This document shows, piece by piece, positions 20,361 to 29,019 of a stretch of DNA of 64,000 nt. Origin of the DNA: DAHVFK01 sp963755395. Its GTDB lineage: Bacteria > Pseudomonadota > Gammaproteobacteria > Burkholderiales > SG8-39. Made by a program: the position numbers and the translations under genes. Within the stretch, counting starts at the first letter, position 1, and every line of letters begins with the position of its first letter. The stretch covers positions 868,001 to 932,000 of the forward strand of contig CAVWJJ010000002.1 of assembly GCA_963755395.1 (NCBI GenBank), written 5' to 3'. A model generated the notes under the pieces. The model was not told where the DNA came from. It saw only the letters and a list, made by a program, of their open reading frames with translations, and ran no database searches.

Positions 20361-21587
20361 ATGATTCGAGCACTGATCCGGCGCATCGTCGACAGCGTCG
20401 CCGACGGAGGGAAATATCACCTGAAGGTCGTCTTTTCGGACGGCAGCACGTACCACAGCACGCGCCTCGGCGAGCCGGACGTCGCGCTCGTGTTCCGCCG
20501 CCGCTCGGCGGAGCGGCGCATGGCGCTCGGCGGGGTGTTCGAGTTTCTCGAGGCGTACTTCGATGGCGGCATCGATGTGGTCGGCGAGCAGGGCTTGCGC
20601 AAGCTGGTCAATCTCGCCTATCGCAAGCCGTTCGGGCGCTTCGAGCACCCGCTGACTTTCGTCAAGCGGTGCTTGCTCGAGTGGCGGCAGAACAACCGCA
20701 ACATGGCACGGGCGAAGCGCAACGCCACCTTCCACTACGGCCTGCCGACGGAGTTCTTTCATCTCGTGCTGGGCGACACTTACGGCTACAGCGAGGGACT
20801 GTGGCTGGAGGACACCGGCGGCCTCGACGAGGCGCAGCACAACAACTTCGACCGGATCTGCCAGAAGCTGCGGCTCGGGCCCGGCGTCAAGCTGATCGAA
20901 GTCGGCCCCGGCTGGGGATATCTGTCGATGCTCGCGGCGCAGAAGTACGGCGCCGACGTGACCGCGTACGGACTGGTCGGGAGCCAGAACGACGCCATGC
21001 GCAGCCTGATGCAATCGCGCAACTTCCGCGGCAAGCTTACGCTGGTCGAAAAGGACCACCGGGAGCTCGCGAACGAGCCCGCCGCCTACGACCGCTTCGT
21101 CTCGGTCGGCGTTCACGAGCACGCGGGACGCGACTGCAACGAGCAATGGATCAGGAGCATCGCGCTCGGCCTGCGCTCCGGAGGCATCGGCCTGATATCG
21201 GCGACGTTCAACATGCGAAAGCGGCCGACCAACTACTGCACGATCAGGCATATCTTCCCCGGCGGTTACATTCCCAGCCTCGCCGAGACGCTGCTCCTGA
21301 TGGAAAAGTACGGCCTCGACGTGAGGGCGATAGAAAACGTTTCGTACCACTACCACCGCAGTGTGGACCAGTGGCTGAAGAATTTCGACCAGAACTGGGA
21401 GCGGATTCATGCGATCGATCCGGCCCGCTTCGACGAGAAATTCCGCCGGACCTGGCTGTTCTATCTGGGAGGCGCCGCCGAAACCTTCGAGGCCGCGCAC
21501 GAGATCATCAATTGCTACCACATCACGTTCGTGAAGGGCCACTTCGGGCGCCGCGGCCCGACCACGCCGCTCGAGATGCTGCCCTGA
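20361..21587 (+). CDS. Cyclopropane-fatty-acid synthase-like SAM methyltransferase
   Basis: A 408-residue protein of the CFA synthase family, which uses S-adenosylmethionine to methylenate or methylate unsaturated phospholipid acyl chains. The N-terminal lipid-binding region precedes RNATFHYGLPTEFFHLVLGD. The SAM motif is LIEVGPGWGYLSMLAAQKYG. IFPGGYIPSL and YHYHRSVDQWLKNF correspond to active-site regions. Canonical family members have GCGWGG at the SAM loop; here it is GPGWGY, so it may be a diverged subgroup. ATG at 20361; the frame is open earlier but that part overlaps the divergent DUF1328 gene. Confidence 0.86.
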   Translation: MIRALIRRIVDSVADGGKYHLKVVFSDGSTYHSTRLGEPDVALVFRRRSAERRMALGGVFEFLEAYFDGGIDVVGEQGLRKLVNLAYRKPFGRFEHPLTFVKRCLLEWRQNNRNMARAKRNATFHYGLPTEFFHLVLGDTYGYSEGLWLEDTGGLDEAQHNNFDRICQKLRLGPGVKLIEVGPGWGYLSMLAAQKYGADVTAYGLVGSQNDAMRSLMQSRNFRGKLTLVEKDHRELANEPAAYDRFVSVGVHEHAGRDCNEQWIRSIALGLRSGGIGLISATFNMRKRPTNYCTIRHIFPGGYIPSLAETLLLMEKYGLDVRAIENVSYHYHRSVDQWLKNFDQNWERIHAIDPARFDEKFRRTWLFYLGGAAETFEAAHEIINCYHITFVKGHFGRRGPTTPLEMLP

Positions 21588-21600
21588 CGCCGCCCGGCGG

Positions 21601-22479
21601 CTAAAGCGCGGCGCGCCGCGGCGCGCCCGAGCCCTTGATCTGGGTGCGGTGCATGATGCGCCGCGCGGACGGGTCGAAGGCGTCGCGCCGGTGCATGGTG
21701 GTGCGGTTGTCCCACAGCACGAGATCTCCTACCGCCCACTTGTGGCGGTAAACCGAGGTCTCGACGTAGCGCCACAGCTCGTCGAGCAGGCGCTCGGATT
21801 CCTCCAGCGCCAGGCCCATGACGTAGGCGTTGCGCCGCCGCCCGAGGTAGAGCGCGCGCGCGCCCGACTCGGGATGCTCGATCACCGCGGGGTGCGGCGT
21901 GCCGGGCGAGCTGCGCGGGTCGGCCGAGGGCGCGAGGCCCTTGCGCAGCGTGCCGCCCGAGTCGTAGGTGCCGTCGTGCTTGATGTCGAGCTTTGCCACG
22001 CGCGCGGCGAGCGCGGGCGGCAGCTTCGCCAGCGCGGCCTTCATGCCGGCGAAGCAGGTGTCGCCACCGCTGGGGGGAATCTCGAGCGAGTAGAGCATCG
22101 AGGCGTCGGGCGGCAGCGGGGCGTAGCTCATGTCGGTGTGCCAGGCGGCCTCGCCGTCGCCCAGCGTGCCGATCGCCTCGCCGGCGCCGTCGCGCACGTT
22201 CGAGACCACCAGGATGTCCGGATAGCCGGGCGGGGACTTGCGCCCCGCGCCCTGGATCGGCGGCGCGTCGAGTGCGCCGAAGTGGCGCGAGAAGGCGAGC
22301 AGGTCGTCGTCGCTCAGGCGCTGGCCGCGGAACACCAGCAGGTCGTGCTCGTACCAGGCGCGCTTGATGGCCTCGATCTCGGCCGCGCCGGCCCGCGCCA
22401 GGTCGACGCCGCGCACCTCGGCCCCGACCGTCGAGGCGGGAACGACTTCGAGCGAGCGCCGGGCGGCCGAAGCAGGCAT
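21601..22479 (-). CDS. TauD/TfdA-family 2-oxoglutarate dioxygenase
   Basis: A 292-residue Fe(II)/2-oxoglutarate-dependent oxygenase. The HxD iron ligands are in AAWHTDMSYAPLP, the distal His and the 2-oxoglutarate-binding Arg are in the C-terminal RRIMHRTQIKG, and LVLWDNRTTMHRRDAFD is a strong TauD/TfdA signature. The ATG at 22479 begins MPASAARRSLEVV; the frame is open far upstream, but that part is antisense to the divergent GST and ZIP genes. The substrate (taurine, aryloxyacetate or other) is not predictable. It converges with the CFA-like gene, 13 bases apart. Confidence 0.9.
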   Translation of the reverse strand: MPASAARRSLEVVPASTVGAEVRGVDLARAGAAEIEAIKRAWYEHDLLVFRGQRLSDDDLLAFSRHFGALDAPPIQGAGRKSPPGYPDILVVSNVRDGAGEAIGTLGDGEAAWHTDMSYAPLPPDASMLYSLEIPPSGGDTCFAGMKAALAKLPPALAARVAKLDIKHDGTYDSGGTLRKGLAPSADPRSSPGTPHPAVIEHPESGARALYLGRRRNAYVMGLALEESERLLDELWRYVETSVYRHKWAVGDLVLWDNRTTMHRRDAFDPSARRIMHRTQIKGSGAPRRAAL

Positions 22480-22521
22480 GGCGGCTAGTCTATAATCAAC
22501 CGCCGCGTTTTGCCCATCCCC

Positions 22522-23196
22522 GTGACCATCGTCGTTCACCATTTGAACAATTCCCGCTCGCAGCGGGTGTTGTGGCTGCTCGAGGAGCTGGGGCTGCCGT
22601 ACGAGGTGAAGCGCTACCAGCGCGACGCGAAGACGATGCTCGCCCCGCCCGAGCTGCGCGCGGTGCACCCGCTGGGCAAGTCGCCGGTGATCGAGGACGG
22701 CGAGCTCAAGCTGGCGGAGTCGGGCGCGATCCTGGAATACCTCGCCGGGCGCTACGGCGAGGGCAGGCTCGTCCCCGCGGCCGGCACGCCCGAGCGCCTG
22801 CGCTACAGCTACTGGATGCACTTCGCCGAGGGCTCGGCGATGCCGCCGCTCCTGATGAAGCTGGTGTTCAGGCGCATCGAGAGCGGGCCGATGCCGTTCT
22901 TCGCGCGACCGGTCGCGCGCGGCATCGCGCGCCGTGTGCTGGAGGGCTTCGTCGAGCCCAACATCGCGCGCAATCTGGATTTCATGGAGGGCGAGCTGCG
23001 CGAGCGGCCCTGGTTCGCGGGCAGCGAGTTCAGCGCGGCCGACGTCCAGATGAGCTTCCCGCTCGAGGGTGCGGCGGCGCGCGGCGGCCTGGACGCGAGC
23101 CGGCCCAGGCTGATGGGCTTCCTGGAGCGCATCCACGCCCGGCCCGCCTACCGGCGCGCGCTCGAGGCCGGCGGCCCGTACGAGCTGCTGCGCTGA
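22522..23196 (+). CDS. Glutathione S-transferase
   Basis: A 224-residue GST. The thioredoxin-like N-terminal domain has HHLNNSRSQRVLWLLEELGL with the catalytic Ser/Asn region, and LGKSPVIEDG with ESGAILEYL binds glutathione. The C-terminal helical domain includes AGSEFSAADVQMSFPLE. The GTG at 22522 gives the common family N terminus; a TTG at 22510 adds four residues. It is transcribed divergently from the TauD-like gene with only about 40 bases between starts. Confidence 0.9.
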   Translation: MTIVVHHLNNSRSQRVLWLLEELGLPYEVKRYQRDAKTMLAPPELRAVHPLGKSPVIEDGELKLAESGAILEYLAGRYGEGRLVPAAGTPERLRYSYWMHFAEGSAMPPLLMKLVFRRIESGPMPFFARPVARGIARRVLEGFVEPNIARNLDFMEGELRERPWFAGSEFSAADVQMSFPLEGAAARGGLDASRPRLMGFLERIHARPAYRRALEAGGPYELLR

Positions 23197-23208
23197 AGGC
23201 GGCGGGCG

Positions 23209-23946
23209 ATGACCGTCGTCCTGCTCGCGCTGGCGACCTTTTGCTCGACCCTGATCGGCGGGCTGTTCGCGCTCAAGTTCCGCGATCGCCTGCACTACGT
23301 CCTCTCGTTCACCGCCGGGGTGCTGTTGGGCGTGGTCGCGTTCGACATCCTGCCCGAGATCTTCGCCCTGGCGCAGGCGCACGGCGTGGACGCCGCGGGC
23401 GCGATGGTCGCGCTGGTGGCCGGGTACCTGTTCTTTCACGGGCTGGAGAAGTTCGTCCTGGTGCACCACACGCACGAGGACGACTACGCCGAGCACCGCC
23501 ACCCCGAGGTCGGCGTCTACTCGGCGCTCGCGCTCGCCGGGCACAGCTTCATGGACGGCGTCGGCATCGGCCTCGCGTTCCAGGCCGGGCCGACGGTCGG
23601 CGTCGCGGTCGCGCTGGCGGTGATCGGGCACGATTTCTGCGACGGCATGAACACCATCAGCCTGATGCTGGTGCACCGCAATCCCACGCCGCGCGCGCTG
23701 GCGATGCTCGCGCTCGACGCGGCCGCGCCAGTGCTCGGCGCCGCCTCGACGCTGCTGTTCAGCGCGCCGCCGGGGCTGCTCGCGCTGTTCCTGGGCTTTT
23801 TCGCCGGTTTCCTGCTCTACATCGGCACCGCCGACATCCTGCCCGAAGCGCACTCGCGCAAGCGCCCGGCCGCGGCGCTGGTGCTGATGGGGTTGACCTG
23901 CCTCGGCGCCGCGTTCATCTTCGTCGTGGTGCGGGTGGCGGGCTAG
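23209..23946 (+). CDS. ZIP-family metal transporter
   Basis: A 245-residue inner-membrane protein with about eight transmembrane segments. ZIP hallmarks are a His-rich cytoplasmic loop (LVHHTHEDDYAEHRH), the metal-site helix ALAGHSFMDGVGIGLAF and the partner helix AVIGHDFCDGMNTISL. It likely imports Zn2+ or another divalent cation. The ATG at 23209 follows the GST stop by 12 bases, so they are probably co-transcribed. Confidence 0.9.
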   Translation: MTVVLLALATFCSTLIGGLFALKFRDRLHYVLSFTAGVLLGVVAFDILPEIFALAQAHGVDAAGAMVALVAGYLFFHGLEKFVLVHHTHEDDYAEHRHPEVGVYSALALAGHSFMDGVGIGLAFQAGPTVGVAVALAVIGHDFCDGMNTISLMLVHRNPTPRALAMLALDAAAPVLGAASTLLFSAPPGLLALFLGFFAGFLLYIGTADILPEAHSRKRPAAALVLMGLTCLGAAFIFVVVRVAG

Positions 23947-23954
23947 GGCGGCGC

Positions 23955-24503
23955 GTGAAGTCCGCCTCCGCGCCGCCGGTGCACCAGATCTCGCTGCGAT
24001 TGCGCGAGCTCGGGCAGCTGTTCAACTCGATGGACCCGACCCCGTTCCGCCACCGCGACCTCGACCCCAACGCGGAGGAGTTCATCGAGAGTTGGGCGCA
24101 GGAGTTCCCCTCCGGCAGCCGCTATTTGCTGGTGATTCACCTCGAGCAGAAGCCCGACGAGGAAGACCCCGGCGCGCTGCTGGCGGAGGCGGTGCACAAT
24201 TTCTACGGCGACAAGGCGCAGCTGGCCGAGCGCGAGCTGCGGCGCCTGCTGCGCCTGGGGCGCACCAGCCTGCTGGTGGGGCTCGCGTTCCTCACCCTGT
24301 GTTCGCTGGGCGCGAAGGCCGCGAGCGGGCTCGGCGACGGTCCGTACGTCGAGATCCTGCGCGAGGGGCTGATTATCGCCGGCTGGGTCGCGATGTGGCG
24401 CCCGATCCAGGTCTTCCTGTACGACTGGTGGCCGATCGTGCGCCGGCGCCGCATGCTGCAGAATCTTTCCCGCGCACAGGTGCGCGTCATGGAGGGTCAA
24501 TGA
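23955..24503 (+). CDS. Two-TM membrane protein, unknown function
   Basis: A 182-residue protein. An N-terminal soluble region (SLRLRELGQLFNSMDPTPFRHRDLD) is followed by two transmembrane segments (about residues 101-118 and 135-155) and a basic C-terminal tail. LDPNAEEFIESWAQEFP recalls uncharacterised conserved membrane proteins. The GTG at 23955 lies 8 bases after the ZIP stop, and its own stop overlaps the next ATG. Not recognised beyond that. Confidence 0.75.
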   Translation: MKSASAPPVHQISLRLRELGQLFNSMDPTPFRHRDLDPNAEEFIESWAQEFPSGSRYLLVIHLEQKPDEEDPGALLAEAVHNFYGDKAQLAERELRRLLRLGRTSLLVGLAFLTLCSLGAKAASGLGDGPYVEILREGLIIAGWVAMWRPIQVFLYDWWPIVRRRRMLQNLSRAQVRVMEGQ

Positions 24504-25246
24504 GCAAAGCGCTGCTGGTCACCGGGGGCGGGCGCGGCATCGGCGCGGCGACCGCGCGCCTGGCCGCCGCGCGCGGCTGGGCGGTGGGCGTGAATTACCG
24601 CAGCGACCGCGCCGCAGCCGAAGGCGTGGTGGCCGACATCGCGCGCGCCGGGGGCAGGGCGGTCGCGCTCGGCGCCGACGTGTCCTCCGAGCCCGAGGTG
24701 CTGCGGATGTTCGACGAGGCCCAGCGCGCGCTCGGGCCACTGCGGGGGCTGGTCAACAACGCCGGCATCCTCGAGCGCCAGGCGCGCGTGGAGGACATGG
24801 ACGCGGCGCGCCTCGAGCGCGTGTTCGCGGTCAACGTGCTCGGCGCCTTTTTGTGCGCGCGCGAGGCGGTGCGGCGCATGTCCACCCGCCGCGGCGGCGC
24901 GGGCGGTGCGATCGTCAACGTGTCCTCGCTCGCCTCCCGGCTCGGCTCGCCCAACGAGTACGTCGACTACGCCGCCTCCAAGGGCGCGATCGACACCCTC
25001 ACCATCGGGCTGTCGAAAGAGGTCGCCGCCGAGGGCATCCGCGTCAACGCAGTGCGCCCGGGCTTCATCTACACCGAGATCCACGCCTCGGGCGGCGAGC
25101 CCGGACGCGTCGACCGGGTGAAGGAGCGCACGCCGATGAAGCGTGGCGGGCAGCCCGAGGAGGTGGCGCGCGCGATCCTGTGGCTGCTGTCGGACGAGGC
25201 GTCGTACTCGAGCGGTACTTTCATCGACGTCGCCGGCGGGCTCTAG
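24500..25246 (+). CDS. Short-chain dehydrogenase/reductase (SDR)
   Basis: A 248-residue classical SDR oxidoreductase. The cofactor motif GGGRGIG (from residue 9), NNAG, the catalytic Ser in NVSSLASRLG and YxxxK (YVDYAASKG) are all present, with PGFIYTEIH after the active site. An Arg after the second strand (NYRSDR) suggests NADP(H) preference. GGAGGG lies upstream and the ATG overlaps the previous stop. Substrate unknown. It closes the GST-ZIP-membrane protein run. Confidence 0.9.
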   Translation: MSKALLVTGGGRGIGAATARLAAARGWAVGVNYRSDRAAAEGVVADIARAGGRAVALGADVSSEPEVLRMFDEAQRALGPLRGLVNNAGILERQARVEDMDAARLERVFAVNVLGAFLCAREAVRRMSTRRGGAGGAIVNVSSLASRLGSPNEYVDYAASKGAIDTLTIGLSKEVAAEGIRVNAVRPGFIYTEIHASGGEPGRVDRVKERTPMKRGGQPEEVARAILWLLSDEASYSSGTFIDVAGGL

Positions 25247-25254
25247 CGTTAGAA

Positions 25255-25266
25255 TTGACCGGTCAA
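25255..25266. promoter_or_regulatory. 12-base perfect palindrome upstream of the acyl-CoA gene run
   Basis: TTGACCGGTCAA lies 14 bases before the coiled-coil gene start and 9 bases after the SDR stop. It could be an operator for the downstream genes. This rests on symmetry and position only. Confidence 0.3.
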
Positions 25267-25280
25267 CTCGGGAGGACGCC

Positions 25281-25574
25281 ATGAGCTCACGCGAAGAGTA
25301 CGTGCAGAAGATGAAGGCGCAACTCGACCAGTGGAACGCCGAGGTCGCCAAGTGGGAGGAAAAGACCAAGGCGGCGCAGGCCGGCATGAAGGCGCAGTAC
25401 GAGGCGCAGCTCGAGGCCTTGCGCTCGCAGCGCGACAAGGCGACCTACCAGCTGCACCAGGTGCAGGTCGCTTCGACCGACGCCTGGATGGACATGATGA
25501 AGGGCGCCGACGCGGCCTGGAAGGCGATGGGCGAGGCGTTTCTGAAGGCCCGCTCGCACTTCGAGAAGAAGTGA
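25281..25574 (+). CDS. Small coiled-coil protein
   Basis: A 97-residue, highly charged protein that is almost entirely helical (KMKAQLDQWNAEVAKWEEKT, then MKAQYEAQLEALRSQRDKA). It resembles the short coiled-coil or phasin-like proteins found near acyl-CoA genes. GGGAGG at good distance supports the ATG at 25281. It begins a run with MaoC, CoA transferase and VOC genes. Specific function unknown. Confidence 0.75.
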   Translation: MSSREEYVQKMKAQLDQWNAEVAKWEEKTKAAQAGMKAQYEAQLEALRSQRDKATYQLHQVQVASTDAWMDMMKGADAAWKAMGEAFLKARSHFEKK

Positions 25575-25584
25575 GCCGGAACGA

Positions 25585-26046
25585 ATGAGCGAGGCGTTGC
25601 CGGTCGTCGGGCGCGGTTTCTGCTTTGAGGATCTCGCGCTCGGCACGCGCTTTCGCACCCACCGCCGCACCATCAGCGAGGCCGACCTCTCCAATTTCGT
25701 CAACCTGACCTGGCTGACCGAGGAACTGTTCACGGTGGCCGACGACGCGGGGCGCGCGATCAAGGGCCGCGCGCTGCCCGGCGCACTGGTGTATTCGTTT
25801 GCCGAGGGGCTGCTGCTTCCGACCATGCAGGACACCGGGCTCGCGTTTCTGAACGCGACGCTCGAGGTCAAGCGCTCGACCGTGGTCGGCGACACGATCC
25901 ACGTCGAGTGCGAGGTGACCGAGCACCGCCTCACCTCCAAGGGCGACCGCGGGCTGGTGCGCTTCGCCAACAAGGTGGTCAACCAGCGCGGCGAGACGGT
26001 GCTCGAGTACAACCCGCTCAGGATGCTGCGGCGGCGCGAGGCATGA
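25585..26046 (+). CDS. MaoC-like hotdog-fold dehydratase
   Basis: A 153-residue MaoC-type hotdog protein, predicted to hydrate or dehydrate an acyl-CoA. It has the N-terminal FEDLALGTRFRTHRRTISEADLSNFV, the central ALPGALVYSFAEGL and the strand-rich end (KRSTVVGDTIHVECEVTEHR). The usual catalytic Asp/His hydratase motif is not obvious, so a binding or non-classical role is possible. Its stop overlaps the CoA-transferase start. Confidence 0.83.
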   Translation: MSEALPVVGRGFCFEDLALGTRFRTHRRTISEADLSNFVNLTWLTEELFTVADDAGRAIKGRALPGALVYSFAEGLLLPTMQDTGLAFLNATLEVKRSTVVGDTIHVECEVTEHRLTSKGDRGLVRFANKVVNQRGETVLEYNPLRMLRRREA

Positions 26047-27230
26047 GCGGGCCGCTGGCGGGGGTCAGGGTCCTCGAGCTGGGGAGCCTGATCGCCGGGC
26101 CGTTCTGCGCCAAGACGCTGGCGGATTTCGGCGCCGAGGTGGTGAAAGTCGAACCGCCCGGCGACGGCGACCCGCTGCGGCGCTGGCGCCGGATGCGCAA
26201 CGGCGTCTCGCTGTGGTGGCAGGTGCAGTCGCGCAACAAGCGCTCGGTCACGCTCGACCTGAGAAAGCCGGAAGGCCAGGAAGCGGTGCGGCGCCTCGCT
26301 GCGCGCTCGGACGTCGTGATCGAGAACTTCCGCCCCGGCGCGCTCGAGCGCTGGAACATCGGCTGGGAGCAGCTCTCGGCGGCGAACCCGAAGCTCGTCA
26401 TGGTGCGCATCTCGGGCTACGGCCAGAGCGGGCCCTATCGCGACCGGCCGGGCTTCGCCGCGATCGCGGAAGCGGTCGGGGGCTTGCGCTACGTCACCGG
26501 CTATCCCGACCGGCCGCCGGTGCGGCCGAACCTCTCGGTGGGCGACACGCTCGCCTCGCTGCACGGCGTGATCGGCGCGCTGCTCGCGCTGCGCCACATC
26601 CAGGCGGGCGGCGGCGGGCAGGTGATCGACGTCGCGCTCTACGAGTCGGTGTTCAACGTGATGGAGAGCCTGCTGCCGGAGTACGACGCGCAGGGCGTGG
26701 TGCGCGAGCGCTCGGGCTCGAGCCTGCCCGGCATCGCGCCGTCGAACCTCTACCCGTGCAAGGACGGGAACTACGTCCTGATCGCCGGCAACGCCGACAG
26801 CCTCTACCGGCGCCTGATGAGCGCGATCGGGCGCGAGGACCTGCGCGACGACCCGGCGCTGGCGAAAAACGACGGCCGCGCGGCGCAGATGAAGCGCATC
26901 GACGACGCGATCGCCGAGTGGACCTCGCGTCTCACACAACAAGAAGTGCTGCAAAAGATGGAACAGGCCGAAGTCCCCGCCGGGCGCATCTACAGTGCGG
27001 CAGACATCGCCGCCGACCCGCACTACGCCGCGCGCGGCATGCTGCTCGATTCGGTCGCCGGCGACGGCGAACCGCTCAAGCAGCCCGGCGTGGTGCCCAA
27101 GCTCTCGGCCACCCCGGGCGCGATCCGCCGCGCCGCGCCCAAGCTCGGCGAGCACACGGACGAGGTTCTGCGCGAAGCCGGTTATACCAAGGCCGAAATC
27201 GCCGCCCTGCGCGAAAAGGGAATCCTATGA
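26043..27230 (+). CDS. CaiB/BaiF-type (family III) CoA transferase
   Basis: A 395-residue family III CoA transferase that moves CoA between carboxylic acids. Typical segments are RVLELGSLIAGPFCAKTLAD, VVKVEPPGDGDPLRRW, RNKRSVTLDLRKPEGQ and NFRPGALERWNIGW. In the family a catalytic Asp lies in the region near VGDTLASLHG. The ATG overlaps the MaoC stop (ATGA), and its own stop overlaps the VOC start. With MaoC this suggests degradation or activation of an organic acid. Confidence 0.92.
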   Translation: MSGPLAGVRVLELGSLIAGPFCAKTLADFGAEVVKVEPPGDGDPLRRWRRMRNGVSLWWQVQSRNKRSVTLDLRKPEGQEAVRRLAARSDVVIENFRPGALERWNIGWEQLSAANPKLVMVRISGYGQSGPYRDRPGFAAIAEAVGGLRYVTGYPDRPPVRPNLSVGDTLASLHGVIGALLALRHIQAGGGGQVIDVALYESVFNVMESLLPEYDAQGVVRERSGSSLPGIAPSNLYPCKDGNYVLIAGNADSLYRRLMSAIGREDLRDDPALAKNDGRAAQMKRIDDAIAEWTSRLTQQEVLQKMEQAEVPAGRIYSAADIAADPHYAARGMLLDSVAGDGEPLKQPGVVPKLSATPGAIRRAAPKLGEHTDEVLREAGYTKAEIAALREKGIL

Positions 27231-27613
27231 TCGATCACCTCGACCACATCGTCCTCACCACGCGCGACCTGGAAGGGTGCATTCGCTTCTATGCAGAGAT
27301 TTTGGGAATGAAGCTTTCCAGATTCGACACTCCTCAGGGAAAGCGCATGGCCCTCGGCTTCGGCGCGCAGAAGATCAATATCCACGAGTGGGGCAGGGAG
27401 TTCACCCCGCGCGCCCACGTCGCCGCGCCCGGCACGCTCGACCTGTGCTTCATCGCCGCGGTCCCGCTCGACGACGTGATCGCCAAGCTCAAGGCGAGCG
27501 GCGTGCCGATCATCGAAGGCCCGGTGATGAAGACCGGCGCCACCGGCCCGATCCGCTCGGTCTACGTGCGCGACCCCGATCTCAACCTGATCGAGATCTC
27601 CGTTCCGGCGTAG
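27227..27613 (+). CDS. VOC-family protein (glyoxalase-like)
   Basis: A 128-residue VOC-fold protein. It begins HLDHIVLTTRDLEGCIRFYA and has a second module ending RSVYVRDPDLNLIEISVP with the terminal Glu ligand. The His in LDHIV and the Glu in LIEIS are likely metal ligands. It is coupled to the CoA transferase by ATGA overlap and is the last gene of the run. It resembles methylmalonyl-CoA-epimerase or fosfomycin-resistance-type proteins; function not resolved. Confidence 0.87.
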   Translation: MIDHLDHIVLTTRDLEGCIRFYAEILGMKLSRFDTPQGKRMALGFGAQKINIHEWGREFTPRAHVAAPGTLDLCFIAAVPLDDVIAKLKASGVPIIEGPVMKTGATGPIRSVYVRDPDLNLIEISVPA

Positions 27614-27618
27614 AGAAA

Positions 27619-27669
27619 TAATCGGGGTCAGAGTCGGATCAAATCTTAATCCGACTCTGACCTCGATTA
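27619..27669. repeat. Large inverted repeat (REP-like), terminator candidate
   Basis: Arms of 21 bases (27619-27639 and 27649-27669) pair at 20 of 21 positions around a 9-base loop. Each arm contains the GTCAGAGTCGGAT sequence or its complement. It lies just past the VOC stop, between convergent genes. One arm is echoed at 33129-33150, suggesting a dispersed repeat rather than a simple terminator. Confidence 0.7.
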
Positions 27670-27722
27670 GTCGCACCTTGGCGGCGTCGTGACGTCGAGA
27701 GAGAATCTCGTCGTCTACTCGC

Positions 27723-28289
27723 CTACCAATTGCGAAGCTTGCTCCTGTAACTCGGATCTATCCTGCGCTGATGCGGTCGCCACCGGTCATCCCTGAAGAT
27801 TTCATCCTTATCCGAAATGGTTACATGCTTAAGGCGCGCCAGCGCCATGTTCTCCGGATACATGTTGGCACCGTAGATCGCCGCGGGAATTTCGCCGAAC
27901 GGAATACGCGCCCACTGCGCGTTGTCGTAGCGGTAACCGATATAGGGCGGCTCCGGTCGCCCGTACTGTCTGTATTCGATGACGGTCCCCGGAACGCCGA
28001 CGACATAGAGCTTGTGCTGGTACACGTTCAAGACCATCGTGTCCAGGTTCTCGTGCCAGAGTATTTCCTTGTCGCCGAACTCCGGCAATTTGAAATTGAG
28101 CCATGCTTCCCGCTCGACATTTTCTTCGAGGCGTCGCGTCTGGGTGACGATAATCACCCGACCATCGAGCAGCTTGACTTCTTCCTGCCACGTGATCGTG
28201 TCGGCGCCGCAACCGCTCAGGACTTGCGCGCCGGTGAGTGCCAATGCGCTGGCGATTCGAACAATGGAGATGGACAACGCGTGGAGCAT
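27723..28289 (-). CDS. Lipoprotein, paralogue 3 of a secretion-linked trio
   Basis: A 188-residue predicted lipoprotein. A hydrophobic N terminus ends in ALTGAQVLSGCG with a lipobox-like Cys. The mature part starts ADTITWQEEVKLLDGRVIIV and resembles the proteins at 29006 and 28321 (W-x-E-x-V-x-L-x-D-G-[RK]-V). The shared C-terminal stretch RIPFGEIPAAIYGANMY matches PIPFKQIPQAIYDANLY of the 29006 protein. The ATG at 28289 is preferred over 28370, which would precede the signal peptide with polar sequence. Function unknown. Confidence 0.75.
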   Translation of the reverse strand: MLHALSISIVRIASALALTGAQVLSGCGADTITWQEEVKLLDGRVIIVTQTRRLEENVEREAWLNFKLPEFGDKEILWHENLDTMVLNVYQHKLYVVGVPGTVIEYRQYGRPEPPYIGYRYDNAQWARIPFGEIPAAIYGANMYPENMALARLKHVTISDKDEIFRDDRWRPHQRRIDPSYRSKLRNW

Positions 28290-28320
28290 CGACGACTTCC
28301 CTGACTCAGGAATCGAGGCG

Positions 28321-29019
28321 CTATTCACATGTCTTCCGATCGGAGGGCAAGAACACGTCGGGTGTTCCATCGGTCGACGTGCTTATGCTGCGGCATTTGT
28401 TGCACATGCCCTTTCGTTCAGGCAGTTCATTCAATCCTTTCGCGCGCCTCACCTTCAATTCATACAAGATGCTCATGTCCAGCTTTTCCTTGTCCGCGAG
28501 CGTGACGAGTCCGCGAGCGTCGTCCTGCGGGTTGGCCTGTTCGGGAGTCAAGAGAAGATCGAGCCGTAGTTGTGGCGGAAAGTCGCTGAAGGCGATTCTT
28601 CTCCACGCTCCCGCGTCCCAGACAAAGTAAAGGGCGTCGGTTTGCGGATAGCCTTGCAACATGCAGCTTGTGCAATCCCCCAGAGATACTTTTGCGTAAG
28701 CGCCGCCGCCGACAATATCGAACAACTCCGGGCGGTATTCGGGCCTGGACTTCCAGTAGATGCGCATCGGCGCGTAGCAAAACTCGTGGAATGTGGCGCG
28801 CCCCCGCTTCTGAACGGGAAAACCGCTCGTTGTGAGCCCCATGCGGCGTTCAAGGTGAACGACCTTGCCGTCGTGCAACTCGACTTCCTCCGTCCATTTG
28901 AGCTCGCCTGGCACGCAGGCGCCTAAGATCGGCGCCGCCGACAGACTCACCATCAGAATGAGGGAGCGAATCAAATTCCCATGCCAGACTCTGCCGGCAC
29001 GCTTGTCAGCCTGAAACAT
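28321..29019 (-). CDS. Lipoprotein, paralogue 2 of a secretion-linked trio
   Basis: A 232-residue predicted lipoprotein with a signal segment ending SAAPILGAC. It is the most diverged of the three: it keeps LKWTEEVELHDGKVVHLERR and RRIAFSDFPPQLRLDLL but adds a Cys pair (DCTSCML) and a longer C terminus with CNKC. The ATG at 29019 overlaps the end of paralogue 1 by 14 bases; an internal start at 28950 (MVSLSAAP) is possible. Function unknown. Confidence 0.72.
   Translation of the reverse strand: MFQADKRAGRVWHGNLIRSLILMVSLSAAPILGACVPGELKWTEEVELHDGKVVHLERRMGLTTSGFPVQKRGRATFHEFCYAPMRIYWKSRPEYRPELFDIVGGGAYAKVSLGDCTSCMLQGYPQTDALYFVWDAGAWRRIAFSDFPPQLRLDLLLTPEQANPQDDARGLVTLADKEKLDMSILYELKVRRAKGLNELPERKGMCNKCRSISTSTDGTPDVFLPSDRKTCE

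Noticed and set aside
22480..23853. Upstream extension of the TauD-like minus-strand frame to about 750 residues
   Set aside because: The extra 458 residues are antisense to the GST and ZIP genes; only the 292-residue part from 22479 has TauD features.
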